DNA of 64,000 bases from Gnetum montanum (Eukaryota; Streptophyta; Gnetopsida; Gnetales; Gnetaceae): assembly GCA_015680685.1 (NCBI GenBank), contig MNCI01022504.1:288481-352480 (forward strand), in the 5' to 3' direction. Numbering within the stretch: position 1 is the first letter of the stretch; each line of letters opens with the position of its first letter. Position numbers and translations under genes: made by a program. Below, piece by piece: positions 33,500-46,110 of the stretch. Under the pieces are notes generated by a model. The model worked only from the letters and a program-made list of their open reading frames with translations. It searched no databases and had not been told where the DNA came from.

Positions 33500-36365
33500 A
33501 GGGAAAGGTTTGATCAATTATATAAGGTCCCTCCCACAATGTTTGAAATTTTGTCTTTTGAGGTACATGTGTGAGGTTTCAGTAGAGGACCTTATTTCCT
33601 GGTTGAAACCTTACTTTCCTAATTCTAAGGTCATGGCATTGCTTGCTAAATGCCTTGTTCACCTCATTCAAAGATAGGGCCACTAAGCGATTTTTGTCTC
33701 ACACATTCAAATTGATTAATCTCTCATTTTGTGTTAAACTTAGGTCAAGGTTTAGTTACAAGCCGTTGAGAGTGTACGAAGCTCAAATTAAATTGGGAGT
33801 GTTGGAAGTTTCCCGTACACTAACTCATAGGGAGAATATCCAATAGGAAGTTTCCAAGTTGACTGATAATCCCAAAGAGCATCATTAAGTTTTATGCTCC
33901 AATACTTCCTATATTTGCTCATGGTTCGCATTAATATTTTTGTAATCTCCTGTTTGGTTACCTCTACTTGACTGTTGGCTCGGGGGTGGTAAGGTGTTGT
34001 TAATTTATGTTCTACCCCTAAGCGTTGCATTAATTTTCTAAATCTGGCACTTGTGAAATGAGTCCCATTATCAGAAATTAGTGAATGTGGCACCCCAAAC
34101 CTATTTCTAATATGTTATTGTATAAATCTAGTGGCAGTGGATGATGTGCAATTTGTAACAACTTCCACTTCAGCCCATTTTGTGTAATAGTCAACTGCTA
34201 CTATAATATATGCTTTCCTGTTAGACATGGGTGTGATGGGATCCATGAAGTCAATGCCCCATATGTTGAAAGGTTCCAGTGATTGAATCCACTATTGAGG
34301 ATCTTCCATACGAGCAGTCATCCCCCTGTCACGTTGACAACATTTACAAGACTTGACAAATTGGTGGGCATCCCTAAAGATTATGGGCTAAAAGTATCTT
34401 GCCATTAGGATTTTTATGGCCGTGCGTCTCCCTGCATAGTGGCCTTTGCAAGATTCTTCATGAGCATCTTGGAGAACACGCAATTGATCTTCGTCAAGGA
34501 CACACCAACGGATCAGGCCATTGGTGCACACCTTGTAAAGGTGTCAGTTAATTTTCATGAAGTATTTGACCTGATGAAGAAATTGTTTCTTTTTCCTAAA
34601 ATTCAAGTCTTGTGGCATCTCTTAAGTGAGAAGATATGTGAGGATGCCATTATACCATATTGCTTTTTCAGGTGTTTATTCATTTTTTGCTCTGGTAAAG
34701 AGGAGTTCATCTAGAAATTGGTTAGGAAGCGAGCTCTCCTCCTCTTTGTTATCCCATCTTAAGTAAGAAATATGGTTAGCAACCACATTCTTGGTCCCTT
34801 TTCAATCTACCATAGTAAGATCAAATTCCTACAAGATCACAAGCCATCATATAACATGAGAGCTCACCGTCAACTTATTCATAAGGAAGCCAATTGCATT
34901 GTGGTCCATATGTACAAAATACTTTGTAACCTAGCACATAATGTTCAAACTTTTCTAACGCATACATCACTACCATTAATTCCTTCTCTATGCTGGTGTA
35001 ATTTAACTGTGCTCTCATAATGCTTTGACTCATGTAGTGGATATAATATGGACATTTCTTATCATCCATTTGCGTGAGCATTACTCCCAAAGCATAGTTA
35101 GATGCGTCTGTCATGATATGGAATGGTTTGGACTAATTAGGTGCTTGTAGGATTGGTGTTTCTATGGGTTTCTCTTTTAATTATTGGAATGTGTTTTCAC
35201 ATTTCTTGAAAGGTGCATCTTTCTTTGTATGTTCTACTAATGGCTTTATAATCTTAGAGAAATTCTCAATAAAGTGTCGGTAGTAACCAGTGTGTCCAAG
35301 GAATGATTGTACATCTTTAATGGTCTTTGGTTGGCAGATTATTCCTTGGATGATCCTTATCTTTTCTGAGTTTACCTCAATCCCTTTTTGCGAAATTTGA
35401 TGCCCTAGCACAATGCCTTCTTGGACCATGAGATGGCTCTTTTGCTAGGTGAGCCATAGGTTTGTCTCAACACATCTCTGCAATACTTGCTCAAGTTGGT
35501 CCAAGGCTTGCTCAAAGGTAGCTCCATATGTGGAGAAGTCATCCATGAAGACTTCAACAGCACTACCAATTTTTTGTTGAAAGATACTAAGGACCAAGTG
35601 TTGAAATGTTGCAGGAGCATTGCATAGGCCAAATGGCATTTTATAGTATGCAAAAGTCCCCGAGGGACTCATGAATGTTGTCTTGGCTTGATTTTCTGGT
35701 GCAATTTGGATTTGGTTATAGCCACTATAACCATCCAAGAAACTATAATAACAATGCCCGAATATGGTGTCTAATACTTGATCCACAAATGACAAAGGAA
35801 AGTGATCCTTAAATGTTGCCATATTTAACAACCTAAAGTCAATGCGAACCTACCATTTACCATCCTTCTTTGGTACAATTACAAGTGGGCTAACCCACTC
35901 ACTATCCATGATTAGATAGATAAACCCTGCCTTGAGGAGTTACTTTATCTCCTACTTAACAATTTGCTTCAATTTGGGGTTTAGCCACCTCTGCGGCTGC
36001 CTTCTAGGCTTCATGGCTGGCTTAGTGTAGATGGGGTGCTAGCATATCCTTGGATCGATTCCTGTTATCTCTGGATATGACCAAGTGAAGGCTATTGACC
36101 ATTTATTTACTACTTTCAACAACTTTTCTTTTTGTTTAGGAGCAAGTTTGGCATTAATGATGACCAATTTACCATTCTTTAAAAATGCATACTCCATTCC
36201 AACTGGTAAAGTTTTTAGTTCTAAGGGCTCTTGCTTGAAATGATCAGGGATCTCCAACTCTCCCCAACAGTTATCATCATCTTCATTAGAGAGTTGGGAA
36301 TGGACATGTTCAATTTTGTCCATGCCTTCTACATATGCACAAGTTAAGCTCTCAGTTGCTTCCAT
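33500..36365 (-). pseudogene. Element C RT-RNase H-integrase, broken
   Basis: Minus-strand blocks in order: a linker with PLELKTLPVGMEY and a WSIAFTWSYPEI.GI block (36365-36039); RT with LLNMATFKDHFPL, FLDGYSGYNQI, YKMPFGLCNAPATF and VFMDDFSTYG (35831-35445); then the GHTGYYRHFIENFSK block; RNase H with MTDASNYALGV and EKELMVVMYALEKF (35114-34875); and integrase with SDNGTHFTSARF and TPYHPRANSQVEV (34093-33788). No chromodomain. Frameshifts and stops separate the blocks. Function would be cDNA synthesis and integration for the element. Confidence 0.88.
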
Positions 36366-36409
36366 GCATATTATGTTGCTACTTGAATAAGCTATTAGCC
36401 ACTGGGTGC

Positions 36410-38203
36410 CTATTAGTTACATTCAATTTCATCATCAGAGTTAGATTTCATAACTTCCTCTACTGTAGCAGCTTTGCCCTTACCTCTTTGGTAGGCACGT
36501 TCAGCTTCTTTTCACCATTTATAATTACGATCATAATTTTGCTCTTTGGATTCTTCAGCAATCTTTAAAGTGGTTTAAAACTTTTCATCCAAAGAGTCCC
36601 ATAACTTGTCAACCTTGGTTGAAATGTCAAAAATAGATTTTTGGATAGGCAATGTCTTTCTATTCACCACTTCATCAAGTGGTGACTCTTCCTCATCACA
36701 AAATCAGACCTCTCATTTTCTAATAGATGGATCCCTATTATACTCTTCAGTACTCTCCATCATAGCTCACCTTCTTCTTTTGATACCTACATAATTAGCC
36801 TTTGGATTTGATGAGCTCTCATTTCAAACAACCTCCCTTGGGCATACACCCCCAATGTTCTTCTTATTTCTACCCTGAGCCCATCTATGATGTGGTGAAG
36901 TTATTCCCTCTAAGAGTAACCATGGCTAGGACATCTATGTAAGAGTGAATAGTATCGGTTCATGGTGGCATCTAAGGGTTCATGTGCTCCTTGTTTCCAA
37001 CCTTGGATTTTCCTTCTCAGGTTAGACACTCTAGAGTACGTTTGATATTTATCATTGAACAATTCTAACATGGTACTTCATCTTTGGATAGATTCTGGTT
37101 CTAAGGACCAGTACCAACTTTTAGCTTTCTTAATGAGTATCCTTGGGAAAAGCTTGAGTTTCTGCCACTTGTTCTCAATGTTCTGTAAGACACAAGCATC
37201 TTGAAAAGCTTATAGATGTGTCTACGGATCATAATTGTGTCCCCCCTCAAATCTTGGGATATTGTTCATATTTAGGCGCTTGATCCGACTATCCTTTGTA
37301 TGCCTAGTTGGAATTCTTACTACCTCTACAATGTTAAGCATACTTTGAGTCACTAGTAAAGGTTCATCATCATCATTGCGTTGATGACATTGATGATGGT
37401 TTCGTCCACCCCTTCAATTTTGGTGGCCTTCATGGTCATTATTATTTCATCAATCACCTTCATCATAGTTGTTCAACAATGGCCTTCATGAGAACCATTA
37501 GATGAAGAGGAATGTTCAAAATCAAATGAAGAGGGTGAAGAGGAAGGTGGATTTCCACTACCACAACGATGTCCACCACCATTCTTACGCTTTTTACGAT
37601 CTCCATCATTAGATCCTTTATTATTACAATGTTCACCTGAGTCCCTACCTTGGCTATCACTCTTTCTTAAACCTGATTTATGAATAGTTGATCGCAGGGT
37701 CAAGTTCACACCCTCACCATNGATTTATGAATAGTTGATCGCAGGGTCAAGTTCACACCCTCACCATTAGTAACAGGAGGTGGAGAATCTTCATGTTGAG
37801 AACCTTCCAAGGAAGGATCCTCAGTATTCTCTTGATCTAGTAGGAACAAGGGGTTAGTGTAATATTTCCCCTTTGTGGCTTCATGGAGTCTCTCCTAACG
37901 TTTATCTTTCTTATGTTGTGTTTATGTGGAACAATAGTTCCAAGTGTCATATTCATCCACAATGTACTCTTTGTGAAGATATGCTATGCCCAACTTCTTA
38001 AGGGTTTTCAATAACATTTCAAGCACAAATCTATTGGGGGGCAAAACAACATTGCCCTCCATATCACGCCATCACATCTATTCATCCTAATGTAGGATGA
38101 AGGTGAAATTTAGCACAAACTCATCTAGATGAGTGTATATGACCTTGCATTCCTATGGGATCATTGGTTTAGTATCATTAGGTTTACGAGAAGAAGAAGA
38201 CAT
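36410..38203 (-). pseudogene. Element C gag, broken
   Basis: Starts MSSSSRKPND at 38203, in line with MSSSSNK in D and MSSSHRS in F. It has NFTFILH, a WRDMEGNVVLPP block, a Ser-rich stretch (about 37540), then the gag core with NNIPRFEGGHN, KLKLFPRILIKKAKSWY, and LDATMNRYYSLLHRCPSHGY (about 37240-36930). The tail VVNRKTLPIQK and KGKAATVEEV matches D at 58410-58620. The zinc knuckle and protease that follow in D are absent. The single N at 37721 lies inside, with a duplicated 46-bp overlap. Confidence 0.85.
37675..37767. repeat. 46-bp exact duplication around a single N (assembly join)
   Basis: The 46 bases at 37675-37720, GATTTATGAATAGTTGATCG through CACCCTCACCAT, are repeated exactly at 37722-37767 with only N37721 between. 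This is what two overlapping contigs look like when placed end to end without merging. I treat it as an artefact, not biology. Confidence 0.93.
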
Positions 38204-38337
38204 TTTGTAAAACAAAATGAAATTGTTAGTGTGCTTTTATAATTTATGTATAGTAGGAATGTTATTGACTTTTAGGTTCATACAATGATATTAGTGGTAT
38301 CCACTTAGACCTAAATAACACATGTTCCACAAACAAA

Positions 38338-38357
38338 GTCCCTAGCAATGGTGCTAA
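38338..38357 (-). promoter_or_regulatory. Primer-binding site of element C (tRNA-Asp)
   Basis: On the minus strand the LTR end GCTCATCA is followed by TTAGCACCATTGCTAGGGAC, a decayed form of the tRNA-Asp site seen in D and F. Confidence 0.75.
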
Positions 38358-39219
38358 TGATGAGCAGCAAGGTACCCCTATGCCCAACCATACGAATCAC
38401 AAGCGTTCACGCGCGATCTGGTCGAATTTTGCAGACTTTATTGTTTCCAATGCACTAGCCCTTTAGGAAGTGAATCTAGCCTTAAGGTTAATCATTGTCC
38501 TCCCAATTACACTTGTGATGTTCGTTGGTATGGTTAAGTGTAACCGAGGCATATGATTTTTATCATTTTGTATTTTATATTTTAATGCTCGAAATGTAGA
38601 TAAAAGGAGTTTAATTAACTAATCTAAATTACTAATTAACCAATCATTTAACTAAGCCTAACATAAGTATTCATTCCCACTTTCCATACATGTCCTGAAC
38701 CCACGTATTCATTGCTGGGTGACAAACACTACACTACTGGGCATACCAAGTGATAATGCTGCTGGGATTACAAAGTGAATACGTGTTACGCTCGAAGCAG
38801 TCATACTTATGTATTTAATATATCTAGCTTAATAACTTAATTAACTCAATTTCTTAGAAAATATTTGTGAATTAATTAAGAATAATTAACAAATAATTGA
38901 AAACATTACATGCATAAGTAAAATAGCTAATTTATCTAGAGTGCTACAAGGTTTATTAGAAAGCTCATCTTTATTGTTGCACACATTGTCGTGCTTAGGT
39001 ACAACAATGCTCGAATAAAGATCCATACACTCAATGACTCCTATTGCAGGCACTTAGGGAAAAAATTCTAACTTTCGAATAAAAAAAATGCAAGAGCTTT
39101 ACTACTACTAAAATTCGGATTTCCCATAAATGCAACTAGTAGGTGCGTATTTATAGGTGATGGATAGAGACTGCGTTGACAAGGCCTCGTCGACGTAGCC
39201 AACGAATGACGACTCATCA
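38358..39219 (-). repeat. 5' LTR of element C
   Basis: 862 bp; on the minus strand it starts TGATGAGTCGTCATT (39219) and ends GCTGCTCATCA (38358). The TATA region CACCTATAAATACG lies at about 39145-39160. No polypurine tract flanks 39219, and RT sequence of element A adjoins it, so it is the 5' LTR at its insertion point. Confidence 0.88.
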
Positions 39220-41300
39220 ATTGCTAAAGGTAGGATTCATCTATCATATTGCAAATAGTGAATGGAACAACCCCTTAGTGATTATTCCAAAGAAGGAGGA
39301 TAAATGTGGAGTCTACGTTGACTTCCTAATGTTGAACTCGGCCACATTCAAAGATCATTTTCCTTTGCCATTTGTTGATCAAGTCTTGGATACCATTGCA
39401 AGACATGAATATTACAACTTTTTGGATGGGTGTAGTGAATATAATCAAAGCTACATTATACCCGAAGACCAAGAAAAGATAATGTTCACCAGTCCCTAGG
39501 GAATGTTTACCTGTAAGCAAATGTCCTTAAGTCTTTGCAATGTGCCAACCACCTTCCAGAGATTGATATTAAGCATCTTTCAAAAGAAAATTGGAAATGG
39601 CGTAGAAGAATTTATGGATGATTTTTCAATGTATGGGTTGGATTTCAAACAAGTGCTAGACTGATTAGAGTAGGTACTCAAGAGATGTGTTGAAACCAAT
39701 TTGAAGCTCAACTAACAAAAGAGCTATCTCATGGCCTAGAAAGGCATAGTACTAGGACATAAAATCTCCCAACAAGGTATAGAGGTAGATCTAGAAAAGA
39801 TTAAATTCATCCAGAATATCACTCAAAGGTCATAAATAGTAAAAGATGTGAGATCATTTTTAGGTCACATAGGATATTACAGAAGATTCATAGAAAAATT
39901 TTCAAAGATAGCCAAACTACTTGTGAAACTCACAAAGAAGGATGCACCCTTCAAATGGATAGAGTCATGTGAAAAGGCATTATAAGCTTTGACGTAGAAA
40001 CTAGTAAAGATACCAATCCTTCAAGCTCCAGATTGATCAAGACCTTTTTATATCATGACCAATGCTTCTAACTATGTGCTTGGTGTAGCATTCACACAAT
40101 TAGATGATCATAAGAGATTGTACTACATACACTATGCCAGTAGGAGCATCACCAGAGCATAATTAAATTACACCACAATAGAAAAGGAGTTGATGGTTGT
40201 GGTGTATGCACTTGAAAAATTCAAACATTATGTGCTTGGGTATAAGATCTATGTCTGCATTGATCATAGTGCTATTTGATTTCTTATGAACAAACCAACA
40301 GTTAGTCCTAGAGTGATAAGATGACTCATAATTTTGCAAGACTTTGAAATCACAATGATCAACAAAAAGGGAACAAAAAATGTGGTAGTCGATCATCTAT
40401 CAGGGTTGAAATGGGATTTCAAGAATCAAGTAGAACCTTTATTAGACCAATTTCTTGATGAGGATCTGTTTATCAAAACAATATAGGCTATAAATTCAAC
40501 ATGGAAGCCATGGACTGCAAAATATTTGACTTATCTATTAACATAAGAGCTCCCTACTAAATGGAGTAGAAAAAATGTGAGCAATTCCTTCACAGAGAAA
40601 AACAATTTATGGAAATCAATGGTAACTTGTTCGATGGTGTGTGCTAGAGTGTGATCAATAGAGAATTTTACAAGATGCCCATGAAGGCCCATGTGGTGGT
40701 CACTACGTAGGACATAGAATGGTACTCAAGCTAATGATGGCAAGCTACTTTTGGCCTACCTTGTTTAGAGATGTCCACATTTTTGCATAATCTTGCAGAT
40801 GATGTCAAAGAGATGGAGGAGTTACGACCAAATGTGAAGGGCCACAACACTGGATACAACCATTGGAACCTTTTGACATATGGGAAATTAACTTCATGGA
40901 ATCCATAACACCGATGTTGAATGGAAAAGGATACATCATTGTGACTAAGGATTATTGTACGAAGTGGGCAAAGGTAGTGATAGTAAAAGAATGTACAGCA
41001 AAAATGGTTGCCAAATTTATCCTACATGTGGTGAATAGATTTGGAGTACCAAGAATGCTTATATTAGACAATGGGAATTACTTCACTAGTGCTACATTCA
41101 AGAAGCTCATGCAAAAACTTGGGGCGAACCATAAGCTAACAACGGCATATCATTCCCACACAAATGGTCAAGCTGAAGTTACTAATCTGGAAATTTCTAA
41201 GATACTCACTAGGATGGTTAGAAGGTTTAGAAGGGACTGAAACACTAAACTAAATGATGCTCTATGAGCCTATAGGACACATTGGAAACTACCTATCCAC
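39220..41300 (+). pseudogene. Element A RT-RNase H-integrase, broken
   Basis: It begins in mid-RT (LLKVGFIYHIANSEWNNPLV) directly after element C. RT blocks follow: LMLNSATFKDHFPLPFVDQV, FLDGCSEYNQ, and FMDDFSMYG at about 39615. RNase H has MTNASNYVLGVAFTQ (Asp to Asn in the first acidic motif) and EKELMVVVYALEKFKHYVLG. Integrase (40863-41240) has WEINFMESI where the first acidic Asp is usual, LDNGNYFTSATF and TAYHSHTNGQAEV. Stops, mainly TAG, interrupt every domain. Confidence 0.87.
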
Positions 41301-43140
41301 ATAAGCTCATCTTTGTTAATATCCAACAAGTCAAACTCTATCATGAACATTCCACAGAGCCTATCCAACCTACCCAATGATCTTCTACCTATTCTATCTT
41401 TTATTTAATTGATCCTAATGATAGTTGTGGGGGTGTCAATTTGAAACCATAGGTACTTCACTAAACTTTTTGTTTTCTTTTCATTTTTCCACATTCTTTG
41501 ATATTTTCTCATTCTTTTATACTTTTCATTTCTTAATTTTTTTATATTCTTTAACATTTTTCAATTCTGAAATAACTTTTCATTCTTTGACCTTTTTCAT
41601 TCCTTACATATTTTTCTAATCCTTACTATATTTTTCATACTTTGTTTTCATTTTCTTTGTAAATATTTTTGATTGTTGATAAAAACACATTAAGAATAAA
41701 GGCAAGATGTAGTCTAATAAAGTGAAAATTTCTCTATGTTATCATGTCACAAGGAACTGATTATTTGAATAGTGAGNGAATATCATTATGGCCATGGTAA
41801 GAACCTCATATTAATGGAATGNTTTGTCATCATAAAACTAAGAATAAACTTGTGATCATTATGCCTCAACTAAAAAGTAAAGAACTAAGTGGGAATGTAA
41901 ATGGTATGACATCAAGGGGACTTGTGGACTCTCTTGGATTACTTCTATTAGTTCTATCATGTTGCTTATGTTGTATCATATCCTTGTAGATCTAATAAAA
42001 AATGGGAGTAAGAGTATAATAAGTGTTGCCTTATCATGTCACTAGAAAGACATGTTACCCATGTGTGAAGGTAGTCCTATGAAGGTTGACACAACTAAAA
42101 ACAAAAAAGCATAGAATAAATTTTTGGGGGTCCCACTGGAAAGACATGTTACCATTCCTAAAGGTATGAGGCTTCTCAAAAATCTAAAAAAAAAAATGTC
42201 ATGAATAAACGCTTCCCTTGGACAATACACCAAGTGATGATACTCCTTGCACCAATGGTAGTCTTATAGTTATAACTCCAAGAGATGAGACAATGTGATG
42301 TCACTAAAATGTGGTTTGGACTTCATTTGAATGTTGGATAGAAAGGCTAATGAGTATTTTAACCATTAATAAAACACAAGAATTCATTATGCCTATGGTA
42401 AGATACCTCACATCCCAATTTTTGTAGTCTCCTCTAAGTCCATCTCATCTCACTGTATGAATAATCATAACTTGTGGTTTTGTGTCACATAGCGTAATTT
42501 TTCTAATTTGGTGATATTGGGGTCCCTTCAATATCAAATCCATATTATTGAATATCTAATATCAAGCCAACAAAAAATATATATATCATAGGACACTTAG
42601 CAAAATTTTCATTTTTCCATTATGCATCTAAAAGATTTTTTGGAATTTTTCTTCTTAACTCAAGAGCTTTGACCTTCTAGCTTTCCCAAGTCATATCTTG
42701 CATATTATCACTCCAATTTTCATGATTTTCAAATCTATTTGATCCTGGAGTACTCATCTTAGTCCTAGGAGGGTGCTAGTGAGGAAAATTTGAGCCAATT
42801 TTTTAGAATTTGCTAATGCCTAGAAGGTATTTTAAGGGTAAGTATGAAGGAAAATTTTAAATTTTTTTGTAAAAATTAATCACATTAATGCCAAAAATAC
42901 TTAAATAATTCCCTTAATGAGCCATGCTAACCATTATGAGCCATACACAAGAACAAAATGCATAACTATGAAGGCTTATAAGGAAATTAACACCCATGGG
43001 GTTTTCTTTTTGACAATTTTTCTAACTTTGTAATCATAATGAGCTAACAATTGATCTAATAAAGGATATGAGAAAGGAGAAATGCCATCTAAATCAAAGT
43101 AAACATTCTAATAATTCTCAAATCCTTAATGATTGTAGAT
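41301..43140. other. Post-integrase spacer of element A
   Basis: Non-coding AT-rich sequence with pyrimidine-rich runs (41450-41640). Two single-N positions (41776, 41821) are 45 bases apart. A TATCAAATCC-type palindromic motif reminiscent of the LTR repeats occurs near 42535-42575. No gene seen. Confidence 0.6.
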
Positions 43141-43147
43141 GGTCCTA

Positions 43148-45942
43148 AAGAGAGGAGCAATAGGAGGATCCTCACAGCCCACAAGTAAAAGACCAAGAGG
43201 CCAAGGTAGAGGTTGAATAGAAGAACAACATCTAGAACATGCAACGCTAGAAGCCCAATCCTTCATCATTCATTAGGAAACTCCTGCTACAGAATAGTTA
43301 GCCTAAGGAGAGGTAGAGGAACTAAAAGTACAAGGATAATGCCTCACGTTGTCACAAGACTACCTCCAAGTTATCCAAGAAAAGTCAATCCTGACCATAG
43401 TAATTATGGAAATGAACTTTGGCTCATTCATAGAATTTGTTCCAAAAGTGGTAAGGGCACAACTCCAAGCATCACCACAATGGCCCATACTCTCAAATAG
43501 CAGTGAATGGTATCTAGGGGAGACTTATCAATTCTAGCATAATAAAGAAGAAAGTAGTATGGTCAACATCAAAGGAGTCTCTATTTCATATTCAATCAAG
43601 GCAATAGTTGAAGCTCTAAACATACCCAATGAAGGAACAAAAGTAGCACATTTTTCCACCATATCAATTGCCAAAACCAGAAAACTATGGTAGAAATGGG
43701 CATATGGTAAAGAAGACAAGGGATATAATGAGTTAACTTTGGAGAAAAGAGTTTATTTTAAAATTAGCACATATTACTTATTCTTAACAAACGGATTATA
43801 CAGATTATCCACCTATGCGAGCAAAGGAAGTGCAATTCTAATGGAAAAATATAATGCAAACCTTGCACAACTTTATTTCATGGAGATCTAGAGGTGATTC
43901 AAGGAAAATAAGGTAGGGAAGCCAAGACTTCTATTCCATTGCCTAATCAAGAAGTTGTGAAAATGTGTTGGAATCTTGGGATACACCGATGATGTTCCCA
44001 GGATAGTCCAAAATGCCTCGTATGTTGAACTACTCAAGCTAGCACCAACTAGGAAAGACCAAGGTGAGGAACAAACCAATTCTAGGAAAACCACACAAAC
44101 TACTGAATATTAATAGCAATTGGGACCTAGTGGCCAACAACAATAGTAGAAACACCAACAAAAGCAACAATAACAACAACAACAAGTTTCACCACTGTTG
44201 CCATAGGACTATAGGCCATCAATGAGTCATTGCAACAAATTGCAGAGACCATAAGCTAGGGAACAAGGGAGGAGGCCAATCTCTATAGAGTAATTAACAA
44301 TGCCATTCAGCCCATAGTTTTTGTAGATTTTGTAAGTGGACAGATCTTATTGTAGTTAGTAGGAGAGGAACAATGGTCACAATAGATCTCTATGAATACT
44401 ACATTATTCCAAGTAGTGCTATAGATAAGAGAAGGAGCCACAATTATGGTAATGTAGCACTAAGAGGTAGTGGGAGCAATAAAAGTAATTACAAATCACA
44501 TTAAAGAATCCTTTAATGTACCTATTGTACCATCAATAGATTTAATTGGAGCTAGGGACACTTAAACGCTAGCTAGAATCTCAACGACTCCTGCAGACCA
44601 TGAAGATGTGCTAGAAGGATTGTTGCAGATTAGGCAAGTAATGGCAACACTTTTCGACATCCCAAGTGATGTCACTATAGTGTAGTCTAAGCTAATAGCA
44701 ATAAAAGGTAAGTTGGTCATGGTAGAGACTATGGCAGAGCATGCAAAGAATGAAATCCTCATATTACAGGAAGAGCTCATAGCCCTAAGGGCCAAACATA
44801 GAGATCCCACTCAATTCATTGTGCCTAACCAACTAGAGCAATTCAAAACAGAATAGATGAATCATCTCCTTGAGCAAAATAAGTAGATGGAGAATCAAAA
44901 GGAGAAAGTGGTGTGGAATGCCTTAGTAGCTGAAGCCTAAATGTATGCACATGCTAAGGCACTCACCATAGCACAAGAAGAGAATAAGCAACTCACTGCA
45001 CATAATATCTAGTTGACCACTATGAAGAAATAGAAGAACATCCTAGAGGCATGTATCCACCAATTAAGAGAAAATCTAGTGAGGGTCAACTAGAACATGA
45101 GTTGCCTCACATGAGAAAATATAACCCTCTCAATGAAGAAGGTACACACTATTTGCTAGAAATTAGCTATTGACATAAGTGCGTGGTAGAATGAGGCAAA
45201 GAAACATGAAAGGCTCAAGAAACACTTTCGTGACTAGGTGGGGATGTATAAGCAAATCAATGAAAAGGAGATCTAGATGGCAAAGGCCCAAATCAAAGCC
45301 ATTTCAGCATAGATTCTAGGTTGGCAACCCATCTTGGACAATTATGCCCATGTCCACCAAGTGGAAGTTAAGAATAAATACCTACAAATTGAAGATTTGA
45401 AAGAATACATGGGGTTAGCTATCCTTCACTATGCCAAGCTGGCCATGTTGATAGTAGGCAAGCCCAGAAATGAACTAGAATAGCAAGTAGCAGCCATGAA
45501 TGCACTGTACAAGAAGGAGTTTGCAAATTGCAAAGATGCCTAATAGAAACTTTAGGTGGTAAACTCTAAATTGGAAGTAGTAAAGGTTGGCTACTAAGGG
45601 TAGAAATATGTTGCAATGAACCTGGCTAGAAGATTATTAGATTACCATGAACTTCGAGTAAAGGCCGGAGCCTTTAAAGAAGAAAGAAGATAGTTTGCAG
45701 CATGATACTTTAAAGCTAATCGGATGTTTCTATAGCTATTGTGCCCATGGGATGTACCAACTCCATCACACATTGCACAACAAGCATGAATAGTACATGA
45801 CCCAAGAAAAAAGGAGGAAAAGCTTCAAGCACTCCTAAACTGATACAAATTCCAGAAGCTTGATGACAAGGGGAAGCAACCAATGGAAGAGCCACCACCA
45901 CAAGCACTACATAGGCTACATCAAGATTTTTGTTTTTGTTAA
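43148..45942 (+). pseudogene. Extra post-integrase ORF of element A: basic N-terminus, Gln-rich middle, coiled-coil C-terminus
   Basis: A long decayed frame in the same sense as gag-pol. Part 1 (43148-about 44110) reads KRGAIGGSSQPTSKRPRGQG, a nuclear-localisation-like basic start, then an uninterrupted-looking globular stretch including EMNFGSFIEFVPKVVRAQL and STYASKGSAILMEKYNANLA. A Gln/Lys-rich low-complexity region lies at about 44140-44200, where the frame shifts. Part 2 (about 44540-45942) is heptad-rich, for example VMVETMAEHAKNEILILQEE then LIALRAKH, and ends with a TAA at 45940-45942, about 170 bp before the 3' LTR. About 22 in-frame stops occur in part 2 and about 16 are TAG. I do not recognise the family. 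Athila elements can carry an env-like ORF here, but I see no membrane segment or signal peptide. Confidence 0.6.
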
Positions 45943-46100
45943 AATTTTCATGTCATGTCTTGTGTTAGTTTTTTTAAGACACCACTATGAAATTCAAGAG
46001 TCATGTATATAGTTAATCAGTCATGTAAATCTACCTCCTAATTTTGTAAGGAAATCTATCCCCATTTTTGTTTTAACTCGAGGATGAATTTTCAGTCAGT

Positions 46101-46110
46101 CATGGGGGTA
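46101..46110 (+). promoter_or_regulatory. Polypurine-like tract of element A
   Basis: CATGGGGGTA immediately precedes the 3' LTR. The same CAGTCATGGGGGTA string precedes the 3' LTR of D at 62082-62095, so it is the conserved plus-strand priming site of this group. Confidence 0.75.

Larger units (their letters stand above)
32506..39219 (-). mobile_element. Element C: Athila/Tat-like element without a visible protease
   Basis: Read on the minus strand: 5' LTR (39219-38358), tRNA-Asp primer site, gag from the ATG at 38203, a direct jump near 36400 from the end of gag to the protease-RT linker, then RT, RNase H and integrase (about 36365-33500) and a non-coding tail to about 32506. No 3' LTR follows; the sequence inverts instead. 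It sits in the RT region of element A, whose RT resumes at 39220. The RT has FMDDF, typical of the Athila/Tat branch. Many stops are present, most of them TAG. Confidence 0.82.
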
